A DNA stretch of 8,433 nt from an uncultured Phycisphaerales bacterium (GCA_903868035.1 CAIPTQ010000380.1:1-8433); one strand, 5' to 3'; counted from the stretch's first letter, positions 1 to 5,821 are shown. Notes: generated by a model not told the origin, from the sequence alone. Translations and numbers: made by a program.

Positions 1-1
1 C

Positions 2-754
2 ATCGATCTCCAACTCCCCGAACAAGTCAAAACCCTCGAAAATGTCATCAACAAAAAACCCACCGGCATCGCCATCTCCGCCATCGGTGATGAGGGCCTC
101 AAAAACGTCATCGATAAAGCCATCGCCGCCGGCATCAAGGTCATCACCTTCGACGCACCCGCCCCCTCCACCAAGGCCCTCACCTACATCGGCACCCTCA
201 ACCCCGACGCCGGCTACCAGGCCGGCCTCGAACTCGCCAAACTCATGAACAACCAGGGCGAAGTCGCCGTCCTCCAGGGCAACCTCGGCACCCCCAACCA
301 CAACGACCGCTTCGAAGGCTTCAAAAAAGCCCTCGCCGAAAAAGCCCCCAACATCACAATCGTCGCCCGCGAAGCCGTCAACGACGACGTCAACGGTGCC
401 GTCTCAAAAACCGAAAACATCCTCAGCGCCCACCCCAACGTCAAGGCTATCTTCGGCATCTCCTCCGAATGCATCCCCGGCGCCGCCCCCACCCTCAAAC
501 GCCTCGGCAAAACCACGGTCATCCTCGCCGGCTTCGACGACTCCCCCGAGGCCCTCGCCGCCATCAGGGACGGCAACTGCGCCTTCTGCATCGCCCAGAA
601 AACCTACAAAATGGGCTGGATGGCCGTCGAAAAACTCCTCGCCGCCGCCGCCGGCAAAACCCTCGAAAAACAATACGACACCGGCATCGTCATCGTCACC
701 AAGGCCAACCTCGACACCTACAAACAAGACGCCCTCGCCGAGTTCCAGAAGTAA
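2..754 (+). CDS. Sugar ABC transporter periplasmic substrate-binding protein (5' end missing)
   Basis: The visible part encodes 250 residues of a type I periplasmic binding protein of the ribose/galactose-binding (RbsB, Peripla_BP_4) family, which captures a sugar and delivers it to the membrane permease. The reading frame is open from the window edge, so the signal peptide and first lobe strands are missing. Family features seen are PTGIAISAIGDEGLKNVIDKA, then a short strand ending VITFDAP, YIGTLNPDAGYQAG, GEVAVLQGNLGTPNHNDR followed by a helix, and AIFGISSECIPGA in the second lobe. It ends 3 bp before the permease start, so the two are surely one operon. The ligand cannot be read from the sequence; ribose, xylose, galactose or other sugars, or even autoinducer-2, are possible. 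The family call is secure, the substrate is not. Confidence 0.9.
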   Translation: MDLQLPEQVKTLENVINKKPTGIAISAIGDEGLKNVIDKAIAAGIKVITFDAPAPSTKALTYIGTLNPDAGYQAGLELAKLMNNQGEVAVLQGNLGTPNHNDRFEGFKKALAEKAPNITIVAREAVNDDVNGAVSKTENILSAHPNVKAIFGISSECIPGAAPTLKRLGKTTVILAGFDDSPEALAAIRDGNCAFCIAQKTYKMGWMAVEKLLAAAAGKTLEKQYDTGIVIVTKANLDTYKQDALAEFQK

Positions 755-757
755 TCC

Positions 758-1792
758 ATGACCACCGCCCCCACCCGCCCGAACCCCTCCCTCCTCCTGC
801 GCCTCTTCCGCCTGCGCGAGAGCGGCGTCTTCTTCGCCCTCGTACTCCTCTTTGCCATCCTCTCCGTCACCCGCTATTACTCCTTCCTCTCCCCCCTCAA
901 CCTCCAAAGCCTCGCCACCCAGATCACCTTCACCGCCATCTCCGGCATCGGCGTCCTCTTCGTCATCCTCTCCGGCGGCATCGACCTCTCCGTCGGCGCC
1001 TCCGCCGGCCTCTCCGGCTTCGTCTGCGCCATCGTCGTCGTGCTCACCCCCAACCCCTACGTCGGCATTGCCGCCGGCTTCGCCGCCGCCATCCTCACCG
1101 GCGCCCTCCTCGGCGGCCTCTCCGGCTCCATCATCTCCTACCTCAAGGTCACTCCCTTCATCGTCACCCTCGGCATGATGTGGATCGCACGCTCCCTTAT
1201 TTACGTCCTCGGACGCGTCGTCGTCGCCGGCCACCTCGTCCCCCAGGAACTCCGCCAGGACAGCGCCATGCCCGTCACCGGCATCCCCGAGATCTTCGTC
1301 CAGGCCGGCAGCGGCTCCTTCGCCGGCATCCCCGTCCCCGTCCTTGTCCTCCTCTGCGTCGCCGCCGCCGCCCACTTCACCCTCGCCCATACCACCTTCG
1401 GACGCCGCCTCTACGCCGTCGGCGGCAATGAACAGGCCGCCCTTTACTCCGGCATCAGCGTCCCCCGCACCAAACTCCTCGCCTACATCACCTGCTCGGC
1501 CATCTCCGGCATCACCGGCTTCCTCTTCGTCGCACGCTTCACCTCCGGCACCATGGAGGCCGGACGAAACCACGAACTCGAAGCCATCGCCGCCGCCGTC
1601 ATCGGCGGCACCTCCCTCGTGGGCGGTGCCGGCTCCGTCCTCGGCGTCATCCTCGGGGCCTGCGTCATGGGCGTCGTCTCCAACGGCATGGATATGTTCG
1701 GCATCCCCCCCGAGCCCAAACCAGGCATCATCGGCGCCGTCATCATCGCCGCCGCCATCATCGACGCCCTCCGTAACCGATCCCGCTCCTGA
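758..1792 (+). CDS. RbsC-type sugar ABC transporter permease
   Basis: This encodes a complete 344-residue inner-membrane permease of the BPD_transp_2 (RbsC/XylH/AraH) family, the channel half of a carbohydrate ABC importer. Diagnostic segments are GGIDLSVGA at residues 73-81, KVTPFIVTLGMMWIARSL at 130-147 with Thr-Leu-Gly in the conserved helix, the YAVGGNEQAALYSGI stretch before the cytoplasmic loop, and NHELEAIAAAVIGGTS followed by a Gly-rich helix near the C-terminus. Hydrophobic helices run along almost the whole length. The length matches the family norm of about 320-350. It starts 3 bp after the binding-protein stop with only a weak ribosome site (agaag), suggesting translational coupling. 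No RbsA-type ATPase follows; it would have to lie upstream of the window or elsewhere. The actual sugar is unknown. Confidence 0.93.
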   Translation: MTTAPTRPNPSLLLRLFRLRESGVFFALVLLFAILSVTRYYSFLSPLNLQSLATQITFTAISGIGVLFVILSGGIDLSVGASAGLSGFVCAIVVVLTPNPYVGIAAGFAAAILTGALLGGLSGSIISYLKVTPFIVTLGMMWIARSLIYVLGRVVVAGHLVPQELRQDSAMPVTGIPEIFVQAGSGSFAGIPVPVLVLLCVAAAAHFTLAHTTFGRRLYAVGGNEQAALYSGISVPRTKLLAYITCSAISGITGFLFVARFTSGTMEAGRNHELEAIAAAVIGGTSLVGGAGSVLGVILGACVMGVVSNGMDMFGIPPEPKPGIIGAVIIAAAIIDALRNRSRS

Positions 1793-1806
1793 TGTCACCG
1801 CTACCA

Positions 1807-1844
1807 AGTGGTGCCGACAGTGGTGCCGACGCCCTCGTCGGCCG
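1807..1844. repeat. Palindromic GC-rich repeat, intergenic copies
   Basis: A truncated copy (1807-1818, agtggtgccgac) is followed directly by a complete 26-bp copy (1819-1844). The core is a perfect inverted repeat gccgac-gccctc-gtcggc at 1825-1842, able to fold into a 6-bp stem with a 6-nt loop. The same 26 bases recur exactly at 2972-2997 and 3005-3030 inside the next coding region. The organisation resembles REP-like or mini palindromic elements; no transposase for mobilising it is present in the window. Confidence 0.85.
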
Positions 1845-1966
1845 TCGCCGGCGGGACTACCGTGCAATTGAGTTGGCACCCTCGCCGCCAGAACAATCCC
1901 ACCACTCAATGATTCAATACCATTCTCCCACTCCCACTTTCCCAGTATCATGCCCCAATCACATAC

Positions 1967-1970
1967 GGAG
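1967..1970 (+). promoter_or_regulatory. Ribosome binding site of the P-loop/NDT-like gene
   Basis: GGAG sits 5 nt before the ATG at 1976 and supports that start, which also places a beta strand and P-loop-like motif at the very N-terminus, as expected for this fold. Confidence 0.6.
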
Positions 1971-1975
1971 CCCCC

Positions 1976-3262
1976 ATGCGCATCGTCGTCACCGGCCAGA
2001 TCGGCCTGGACAAAAAGCACTACCTCGAGCACGTCGCCGCCCTGGCGCGCTCCCACGGCGAGGCCCTCCAGACCTACCACATCGGCGACATGATGTACCG
2101 CGAAGCCGCCGACATCCCCCCCGGCCGCATCCTCGACCTGCCCCTCTCGCGCCTCAACTCCCTCCGCCGGGCCGTCTTCCGCGACATCCTCGCCGACGTG
2201 CCCAATCATAAGCACGCCCTCATCAACACCCACGCCACCTTCCGCTGGAAGCACGGCCTCTTCGCCGCCTTCGATTTCGACCAGCTCGCCGCCTTCAATG
2301 CCGACCTCTACATCTGCCTTGTCGACAACATCGAAACCGTCCACGAGCGCATGCTCGCCGGCCACGACCTCGAGCACTCGCTCAAGGACCTCATGGTCTG
2401 GCGCGAGGAGGAAATCCTCGCCACCGAAATCCTCGCCAAAGCCAACCTCCGCCCCGCCTCCGGCCCCGCGGCACCCGCCGCCGAACAACCCAAATTCTTC
2501 GTCCTCTCCCGCGGCCGCGCCCCCGGCTCCACCGCCGAAACCCTCTTCCGCCTCATCTTCCGCCCCGCCATGAAACGCGTCTACCCCTCCTTCCCCATGA
2601 CCCACATCCACGACCTCCCCGAAATCCTCGCCGAAGTCAACGCCTTCCGCGCCGAAATGGCCCAAAAGTTCATCACCTTCGACCCTGGCGACGTGGATGA
2701 AAAACTCTTAGCCGATCAGGCCCTCCAAGCCGCCAAAGAAGGCCGGACCACCATCGACCTCCCCGCTTCTCCCCCCGCCAGCGCCGTACCCCTCACCTCC
2801 TCCAAAACTCGAAACTCGAAACTCGAAACTCGAAACTCTTTCCGTCTCAACATCTCTGACATCCTCGCCATCCTCCCCGACATCGACGGCCAGATTTACG
2901 CCCGCGATTTCCTCCTCGTCCGCCAATCCGACATCGTCGTAAGCTACATCCCCGAAATCCCCGGCAGCAACAGTGGTGCCGACGCCCTCGTCGGCCGCCC
3001 CCCAAGTGGTGCCGACGCCCTCGTCGGCCGTCGGGGGGGGGCGAAAGTTGCCGGCAAACCCGGCCTCTCCAGCGGCGTCGAACGCGAACTCCAGCACGCC
3101 CACGACCACGGCCGCGAAACCTACGTCATCTGGAAACCCGCCCAGGAACCCTCCCCCTTCATCACCCAAACCGCCACCAAAGTCTTCCGCTCCACCGCCG
3201 AAGCCCTCGCCTACTTCGACCACAAAGGCTATTTCCAGCCCCACTCCCTCTTCGGCGGATAA
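1976..3262 (+). CDS. Adenylate-kinase-like P-loop domain fused to nucleoside 2-deoxyribosyltransferase-like domain
   Basis: The 428-residue product has no assigned function that I recognise. Residues 1-160 resemble archaeal-type adenylate kinase: MRIVVTGQIGLDKK as the P-loop strand, YHIGDMMY, ALINTHATFRWKHGL (compare the archaeal IDTHA-x-IRT segment) and ADLYICLVDNIETVHERM. The P-loop is degenerate: Asp12 replaces the last Gly and Lys14 the Ser/Thr, while Lys13 is kept. Residues about 198-428 resemble nucleoside 2-deoxyribosyltransferases: RVYPSFPMTH then a helix, IYARDFLLVRQSDIVVSYIPE, and SSGVEREL carrying the likely catalytic Glu, then ETYVIW. Two inserts interrupt this second domain: TRNSKLETRNS (278-288) from a heptamer array, and two SGADALVGR units (333-352) from the palindromic repeat. 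A role in nucleotide salvage or sensing is inference. Fold assignments are by eye, from motifs only. Confidence 0.7.
   Translation: MRIVVTGQIGLDKKHYLEHVAALARSHGEALQTYHIGDMMYREAADIPPGRILDLPLSRLNSLRRAVFRDILADVPNHKHALINTHATFRWKHGLFAAFDFDQLAAFNADLYICLVDNIETVHERMLAGHDLEHSLKDLMVWREEEILATEILAKANLRPASGPAAPAAEQPKFFVLSRGRAPGSTAETLFRLIFRPAMKRVYPSFPMTHIHDLPEILAEVNAFRAEMAQKFITFDPGDVDEKLLADQALQAAKEGRTTIDLPASPPASAVPLTSSKTRNSKLETRNSFRLNISDILAILPDIDGQIYARDFLLVRQSDIVVSYIPEIPGSNSGADALVGRPPSGADALVGRRGGAKVAGKPGLSSGVERELQHAHDHGRETYVIWKPAQEPSPFITQTATKVFRSTAEALAYFDHKGYFQPHSLFGG
2805..2838. repeat. Heptamer tandem array (aaactcg), inside a coding region
   Basis: Four exact copies of aaactcg plus a fifth lacking its last base. 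Because 7 is not a multiple of 3, any reading frame through it gives the same 7-residue cycle (K-L-E-T-R-N-S), and neither strand has a stop. In the P-loop/NDT-like gene it encodes the low-complexity segment around TRNSKLETRNS. Confidence 0.93.
2972..3030. repeat. Palindromic GC-rich repeat, two in-frame copies in a coding region
   Basis: Two exact 26-bp copies (2972-2997 and 3005-3030) start 33 nt apart, so each unit plus spacer adds 11 codons and keeps the frame. Each encodes SGADALVGR and holds the inverted repeat gccgac-gccctc-gtcggc (2978-2995 and 3011-3028). A run of nine G follows at 3033-3041. They are identical to the complete copy at 1819-1844. The insertion lies in a predicted loop between the IPEIPG strand and the SSGVERE helix of the host protein. 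Confidence 0.93.
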
Positions 3263-3304
3263 CAAAACTGAAATTTATTTTGTCCTGGCGTCGGCCACCG
3301 ATGA

Positions 3305-3331
3305 CCAGGGCAACGCCCTGGATAGCCCTGG
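3305..3331. repeat. Perfect hairpin with duplicated right arm
   Basis: The left arm ccagggc (3305-3311) can pair with gccctgg at 3315-3321 or at 3325-3331. Short palindromes of this kind are often dispersed elements in planctomycete-like genomes, but only one copy occurs here, so that reading is a guess. Confidence 0.6.
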
Positions 3332-3496
3332 CCAAAATTGTCCCGGCAGCCCAGTCGGCCGAGCTGCTCGAGTGGTGTCGAATATCGGTGGATGCCGTTT
3401 TTCCGACCCCAACTGCGAGTAGTCGCTCATGCCCTGCTGTACGTATACCATGGGCTGGATATTATGTCCGCCATGGCGAACCACGTTCGACCTGCC

Positions 3497-3501
3497 AGGA
3501 G
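3497..3501 (+). promoter_or_regulatory. Ribosome binding site deciding the rarA start
   Basis: AGGAG lies 6 nt before the ATG at 3508. The frame is open further upstream to an ATG at 3280, but this site and the conserved N-terminus of RarA fix 3508 as the start. Confidence 0.85.
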
Positions 3502-3507
3502 TGTTCC

Positions 3508-4866
3508 ATGCCCGATCTCTTCGAACCCGCCCGCGAAAAACGCCGCGCCGCCTCCATGCCGCTGGCGGCGCGCATGCGCCCGCGCACGCTGGAGGAATTC
3601 ACCGGACAGGATCACATTCTGGGACCGGGGAAGCTGTTGCGCCGGATGATTGAGGCGGATCGGCTGACGAGCGTCATTTTTTACGGCCCCCCCGGCACGG
3701 GGAAGACCACTCTCGCCCACCTGATCGCCGCCAAGACCAACTGCCATTTTGTCGAACTCAATGCCGCCGGGGTGGGGGTGAAGGAGGTGCGCGAAGTCCT
3801 GGCGGAAGCCAAGGTTCGCCTCGGCGACACGGGCCGCCGCACGGTTCTGTTCCTGGATGAAATCCACCGCTTCAACAAATCCCAGCAGGACATCCTCCTG
3901 GGCGATGTCGAACTGGGCCTCATCATTCTCGTCGGCGCCACCACCGAAAATCCGTTCTTCTCCGTCAATTCCGCCCTGGTCAGCCGCTCGCAGATTTTTC
4001 AGTTTGAGCCTCTGGGCGAACCGGAGATTCGCGCCATCGTCCGGGCCGCCACCACCGACCAGGACCGCGGCTATGGCAACCTGCCGCTGGACCTTCACGC
4101 CGACGCCATCGACCACTGGGTCCGCACCTCCGACGGCGACGCCCGCCGCGCCCTGATGGCCCTGGAAATCGCGGTGCTTTCCGGCGGCAAGCGTGAGCAG
4201 AACACCGGGAGCAAAATCGTCATCGACCTGGCCGTCGCGCAGGAATCCATCCAGCGCAAGGCCGTGGTCTACTCCGCCGCTGGCGACGAGCATTACGACG
4301 CGGCCAGCGCCCTGATCAAGTCCATGCGCGGCAGCGATCCGGACGCCGCGATCTACTGGCTGGCCCGGATGCTGCACGCCGGCGAGGAGCCGCGGTTCAT
4401 CGCCCGGCGCATCGCGATTCTCGCCTCGGAGGACATCGGCAATGCCGACCCGGCGGCCCTGATTCTGGCGGCGGCGATGATCCAGGTCGTCGAATTCATC
4501 GGCCTGCCGGAAGCGCAGCTCACTCTGGCACAGGCCGTCACCTACATGGCCTGCTGCCCCAAGAGCAATGCCGCCACCGTGGCCATCGGGGAAGCCACCG
4601 CCGATGTGGAAAACAACCGCACCATCCCGGTCCCCCGCCACCTCCGCGACACGCACTATCCCGGTGCCAAGCAACTGGGCCACGAAGGCTACCAGTACGC
4701 CCACGACTTCCCCGAAGGCTACGTGCCGCAGGAATACCTGGGCGTGGATAAAACCTACTACCGCCCCACCGACCGGGGAAAAGAAGCCGTGTTTCGGGCG
4801 TATTTGGAAAAACTGGCCAAAATCCGTGCCGCGTTTGCCCAAGGCCAAGGCCCCAAGGAGCAATGA
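3508..4866 (+). CDS. rarA: Replication-associated recombination protein A (RarA/MgsA), AAA+ ATPase
   Basis: This encodes a complete 452-residue RarA (MgsA, the bacterial relative of Mgs1/WRNIP1), close to the 447 of E. coli. It is a clamp-loader-like ATPase acting at stalled replication forks and single-strand gaps. Motifs by residue are the N-terminal LFEP and PLAARMRPRTLEEFTGQDHI (18-37), Walker A GPPGTGKTT (60-68), Walker B VLFLDEIHRFNK (113-124), sensor 1 GATTENPFF (143-151), the arginine finger in SALVSR (Arg160) and the sensor 2 helix GDARRALMALE (210-220). The C-terminal tetramerisation/MgsA region has KAVVYSAAGDEHYD and SALIKSMRGSDPDAAIYWLARML, then SEDIGNADP and HEGYQYAHDFPEGYVPQEYL. 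All ATPase residues are intact. Its TGA stop is embedded in the first unit of a short direct repeat (4861-4888), so the last residues may have been altered by repeat insertion. Confidence 0.97.
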   Translation: MPDLFEPAREKRRAASMPLAARMRPRTLEEFTGQDHILGPGKLLRRMIEADRLTSVIFYGPPGTGKTTLAHLIAAKTNCHFVELNAAGVGVKEVREVLAEAKVRLGDTGRRTVLFLDEIHRFNKSQQDILLGDVELGLIILVGATTENPFFSVNSALVSRSQIFQFEPLGEPEIRAIVRAATTDQDRGYGNLPLDLHADAIDHWVRTSDGDARRALMALEIAVLSGGKREQNTGSKIVIDLAVAQESIQRKAVVYSAAGDEHYDAASALIKSMRGSDPDAAIYWLARMLHAGEEPRFIARRIAILASEDIGNADPAALILAAAMIQVVEFIGLPEAQLTLAQAVTYMACCPKSNAATVAIGEATADVENNRTIPVPRHLRDTHYPGAKQLGHEGYQYAHDFPEGYVPQEYLGVDKTYYRPTDRGKEAVFRAYLEKLAKIRAAFAQGQGPKEQ

Positions 4867-4888
4867 CCAAAGTTCAATGACCAAAAAA
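4861..4888. repeat. 14-bp direct repeat overlapping the rarA stop codon
   Basis: caatgaccaaagtt (4861-4874) is followed by caatgaccaaaaaa (4875-4888). Each 14-bp unit splits into two heptamers (caatgac plus caaa-x3), so it fits the heptamer period of the other arrays. The first caatgac contains the rarA stop TGA at 4864-4866. Confidence 0.7.
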
Positions 4889-4903
4889 GCCCCCCTCGCG
4901 CCC

Positions 4904-4938
4904 TTGATCATTGATCATTGTTCATTGATCATTGTTCA
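4904..4938. repeat. Heptamer tandem array (ttgatca/ttgttca), intergenic
   Basis: Exactly five heptamers in 35 bp: ttgatca, ttgatca, ttgttca, ttgatca, ttgttca. The embedded tgatca is palindromic, so the array could form small hairpins. It lies 28 bp upstream of the cyclo-ligase start, in the position expected for its leader or promoter. No clear -10/-35 pair is seen. Confidence 0.93.
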
Positions 4939-4966
4939 CGGCTCACTTGCCAGAATCGAGCTTCGC

Positions 4967-5551
4967 ATGAACAAGAACCAAATCCGCGCCGACATGAAAG
5001 CCTTCCTTTTGGCCCTCACGCCCGCGGACCGCCACGCGCGCTCGCTGGCCGCGTGCAACCAGCTCCTCGCCACGCGCGAATTCAAGCACGCCCAGATGAT
5101 CATGATCTACCTCTCCATGCCCACCGAAGTCGAAACCTCCACCCTGGCCGTCCACGCCTGGCAGGAAGGCAAGAACGTCGCCGCCCCGCGCGTCGATTGG
5201 AACTCCCAGCGCATGACCCCCGTGGAAATCCGCTCCCTCGACGTGGGCATCAAAGTCGCCGGCCCCGGGGCCGCCACCGGGGGGGGCGTCCGCGAACCCG
5301 TCACCGGCACCGCCGTGCCGCTCGACCTCATCGACCTGATCGTCGTCCCGGGTCTGGCCTTCGACCGACGCGGCTACCGCGTCGGCCGGGGCAAGGGCTT
5401 CTATGACCGCTTTCTGGCCCAGCAGGACTTCCAGGGCCTCCGCTGCGCCTTGTGCTTTCACGAACAACTGCTGGCCGAGGAAATCCCCGCTGAACCCCAC
5501 GACGTCCCCATGAACCTGATTATTACCGACCAGGAGGTCATCCGGCAGTAA
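4967..5551 (+). CDS. 5-formyltetrahydrofolate cyclo-ligase (5,10-methenyltetrahydrofolate synthetase)
   Basis: The 194-residue product matches the 5-FTHF cyclo-ligase family (about 180-200 residues), which converts 5-formyltetrahydrofolate and ATP to 5,10-methenyltetrahydrofolate, recycling a folate storage or inhibitory form in the cytoplasm. Visible motifs are an N-terminal basic helix NKNQIRADMKAF, YLSMPTEVET (49-58) for folate binding, VREP (108-111), LIDLIVVPGLAFD (121-133), the nucleotide-binding signature GYRVGRGKGFYDRF (136-149), and IPAEPHDVPMNLIITD near the end. The ATG at 4967 is preferred because the helix begins there and the heptamer array lies just upstream. The frame is open far into rarA, but that extension has no family similarity. 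The ribosome site is weak (gag, 6 nt upstream). A run of eight G at 5279-5286 lies in the coding region. The gene may be co-transcribed with rarA, 100 bp upstream. Confidence 0.95.
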   Translation: MNKNQIRADMKAFLLALTPADRHARSLAACNQLLATREFKHAQMIMIYLSMPTEVETSTLAVHAWQEGKNVAAPRVDWNSQRMTPVEIRSLDVGIKVAGPGAATGGGVREPVTGTAVPLDLIDLIVVPGLAFDRRGYRVGRGKGFYDRFLAQQDFQGLRCALCFHEQLLAEEIPAEPHDVPMNLIITDQEVIRQ

Positions 5552-5819
5552 TGCGGATATCGGCCATCCGGATTTCGCTTGTTTTTCGGGTTCGCGGTGG
5601 GGATAATTCAAGCAGAGAAACGCTGCCGCACAGTTTAGTGCAGGAGGTGCCTTCGGAAAGCAGATGTTCAGCCAGCGGCTGCAACAGAAAACCGCACGAC
5701 GCATGCCTTGGACCTTGAAACGCATTGGGTAGTGGCAATCAAACGGCATTTTTTAACAATTATTCCCCCATCCACTTCCCCCAATCAAGCAATCGTCTGA
5801 CGCAACGTGTGCGGTTTTT
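5552..5819. other. Convergent spacer between cyclo-ligase and small hypothetical gene
   Basis: These 268 bp lie between two genes pointing at each other. A stem-loop at 5666-5685 pairs gttcagcc with ggctg(c)aac around the loop agc. Weak inverted repeats near the cyclo-ligase stop (atccgg 5540-5545 with ccggat 5568-5573, then gttttt at 5581-5586) could act as a terminator. The short open frames on the minus strand here have no recognisable protein features. I found no tRNA-like or clearly conserved RNA structure by eye. Confidence 0.5.
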
Positions 5820-5821
5820 TT
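5801..5821 (+). terminator. Possible weak terminator
   Basis: A short stem cgca-acgtg-tgcg (5801-5813) is followed after one G-residue by seven T (5815-5821). The 4-bp stem is weak. The outer arms ccgcac (5692-5697) and gtgcgg (5809-5814) are also complementary and could close a larger structure. It would end transcripts coming from the cyclo-ligase side. Confidence 0.3.

Larger units (their letters stand above)
1793..1975. other. Spacer with palindromic repeat and low-complexity tract
   Basis: This 183-bp spacer lies between the permease and the P-loop gene. Its first 55 bp hold one truncated and one complete copy of a palindromic repeat (described separately), then an imperfect inverted repeat around gtgcaattgagttggcac (about 1862-1879). 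From about 1900 to 1960 the sequence changes to an A/C/T-rich, weakly repetitive tract (caatgattcaatacc, then ctcccactcccac). I see no gene here. An open frame starting at 1792 overlaps the next gene in another frame and looks like a by-product of codon bias. The palindrome may terminate the sugar-transport transcript, but no U-run follows it. Confidence 0.6.
3263..3507. other. Spacer upstream of rarA with strong hairpin
   Basis: These 245 bp separate the P-loop/NDT-like gene from rarA. The frame of rarA stays open across nearly all of it, but I see no conserved protein there. A perfect 7-bp stem with a 3-nt loop (ccagggc-aac-gccctgg) is at 3305-3321, and the right arm gccctgg recurs at 3325-3331, giving two alternative pairings. 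No U-run follows, so it is not a classical terminator. A tattat hexamer at 3460-3465 is a possible -10 box for rarA, with no convincing -35. The composition is less C-rich than the preceding genes. Confidence 0.5.

Noticed and set aside
1792..2211. A 139-codon frame starting in the permease stop (TGATG)
   Set aside because: It overlaps the P-loop gene in another frame, includes the repeat, and turns into Arg/Pro/His-rich sequence typical of a shadow frame.
404..2665. A 753-codon open frame on the minus strand opposite the transporter genes and the P-loop gene
   Set aside because: Its product is almost only Gly, Glu, Asp, Ala and Val without any motif, as expected opposite strongly C-ending codons. 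It spans two clear genes and their spacer.
3280..3507. A longer rarA starting at the ATG at 3280
   Set aside because: The extra 76 residues have no RarA similarity, while ATG 3508 has AGGAG at 6 nt and the conserved N-terminus.
3427..4911. A 494-codon minus-strand open frame opposite rarA
   Set aside because: It mirrors a well-conserved gene with all ATPase motifs and shows no family features of its own.
4861..4938. CRISPR-like array
   Set aside because: Units are 7 bp and adjacent without spacers; these are simple tandem repeats.
4568..4966. N-terminal extension of the cyclo-ligase into rarA
   Set aside because: The frame is open only because the heptamer array and rarA codons lack stops in it; the extension reads as Pro/Ser/Thr-rich nonsense.
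5552..5819. 6S-like or other structured RNA next to the cyclo-ligase gene, as in enterobacteria
   Set aside because: There is a stem-loop and complementary outer arms, but I could not assemble the long irregular hairpin with central bubble. In enterobacteria the 6S gene lies upstream, not downstream, of this gene.
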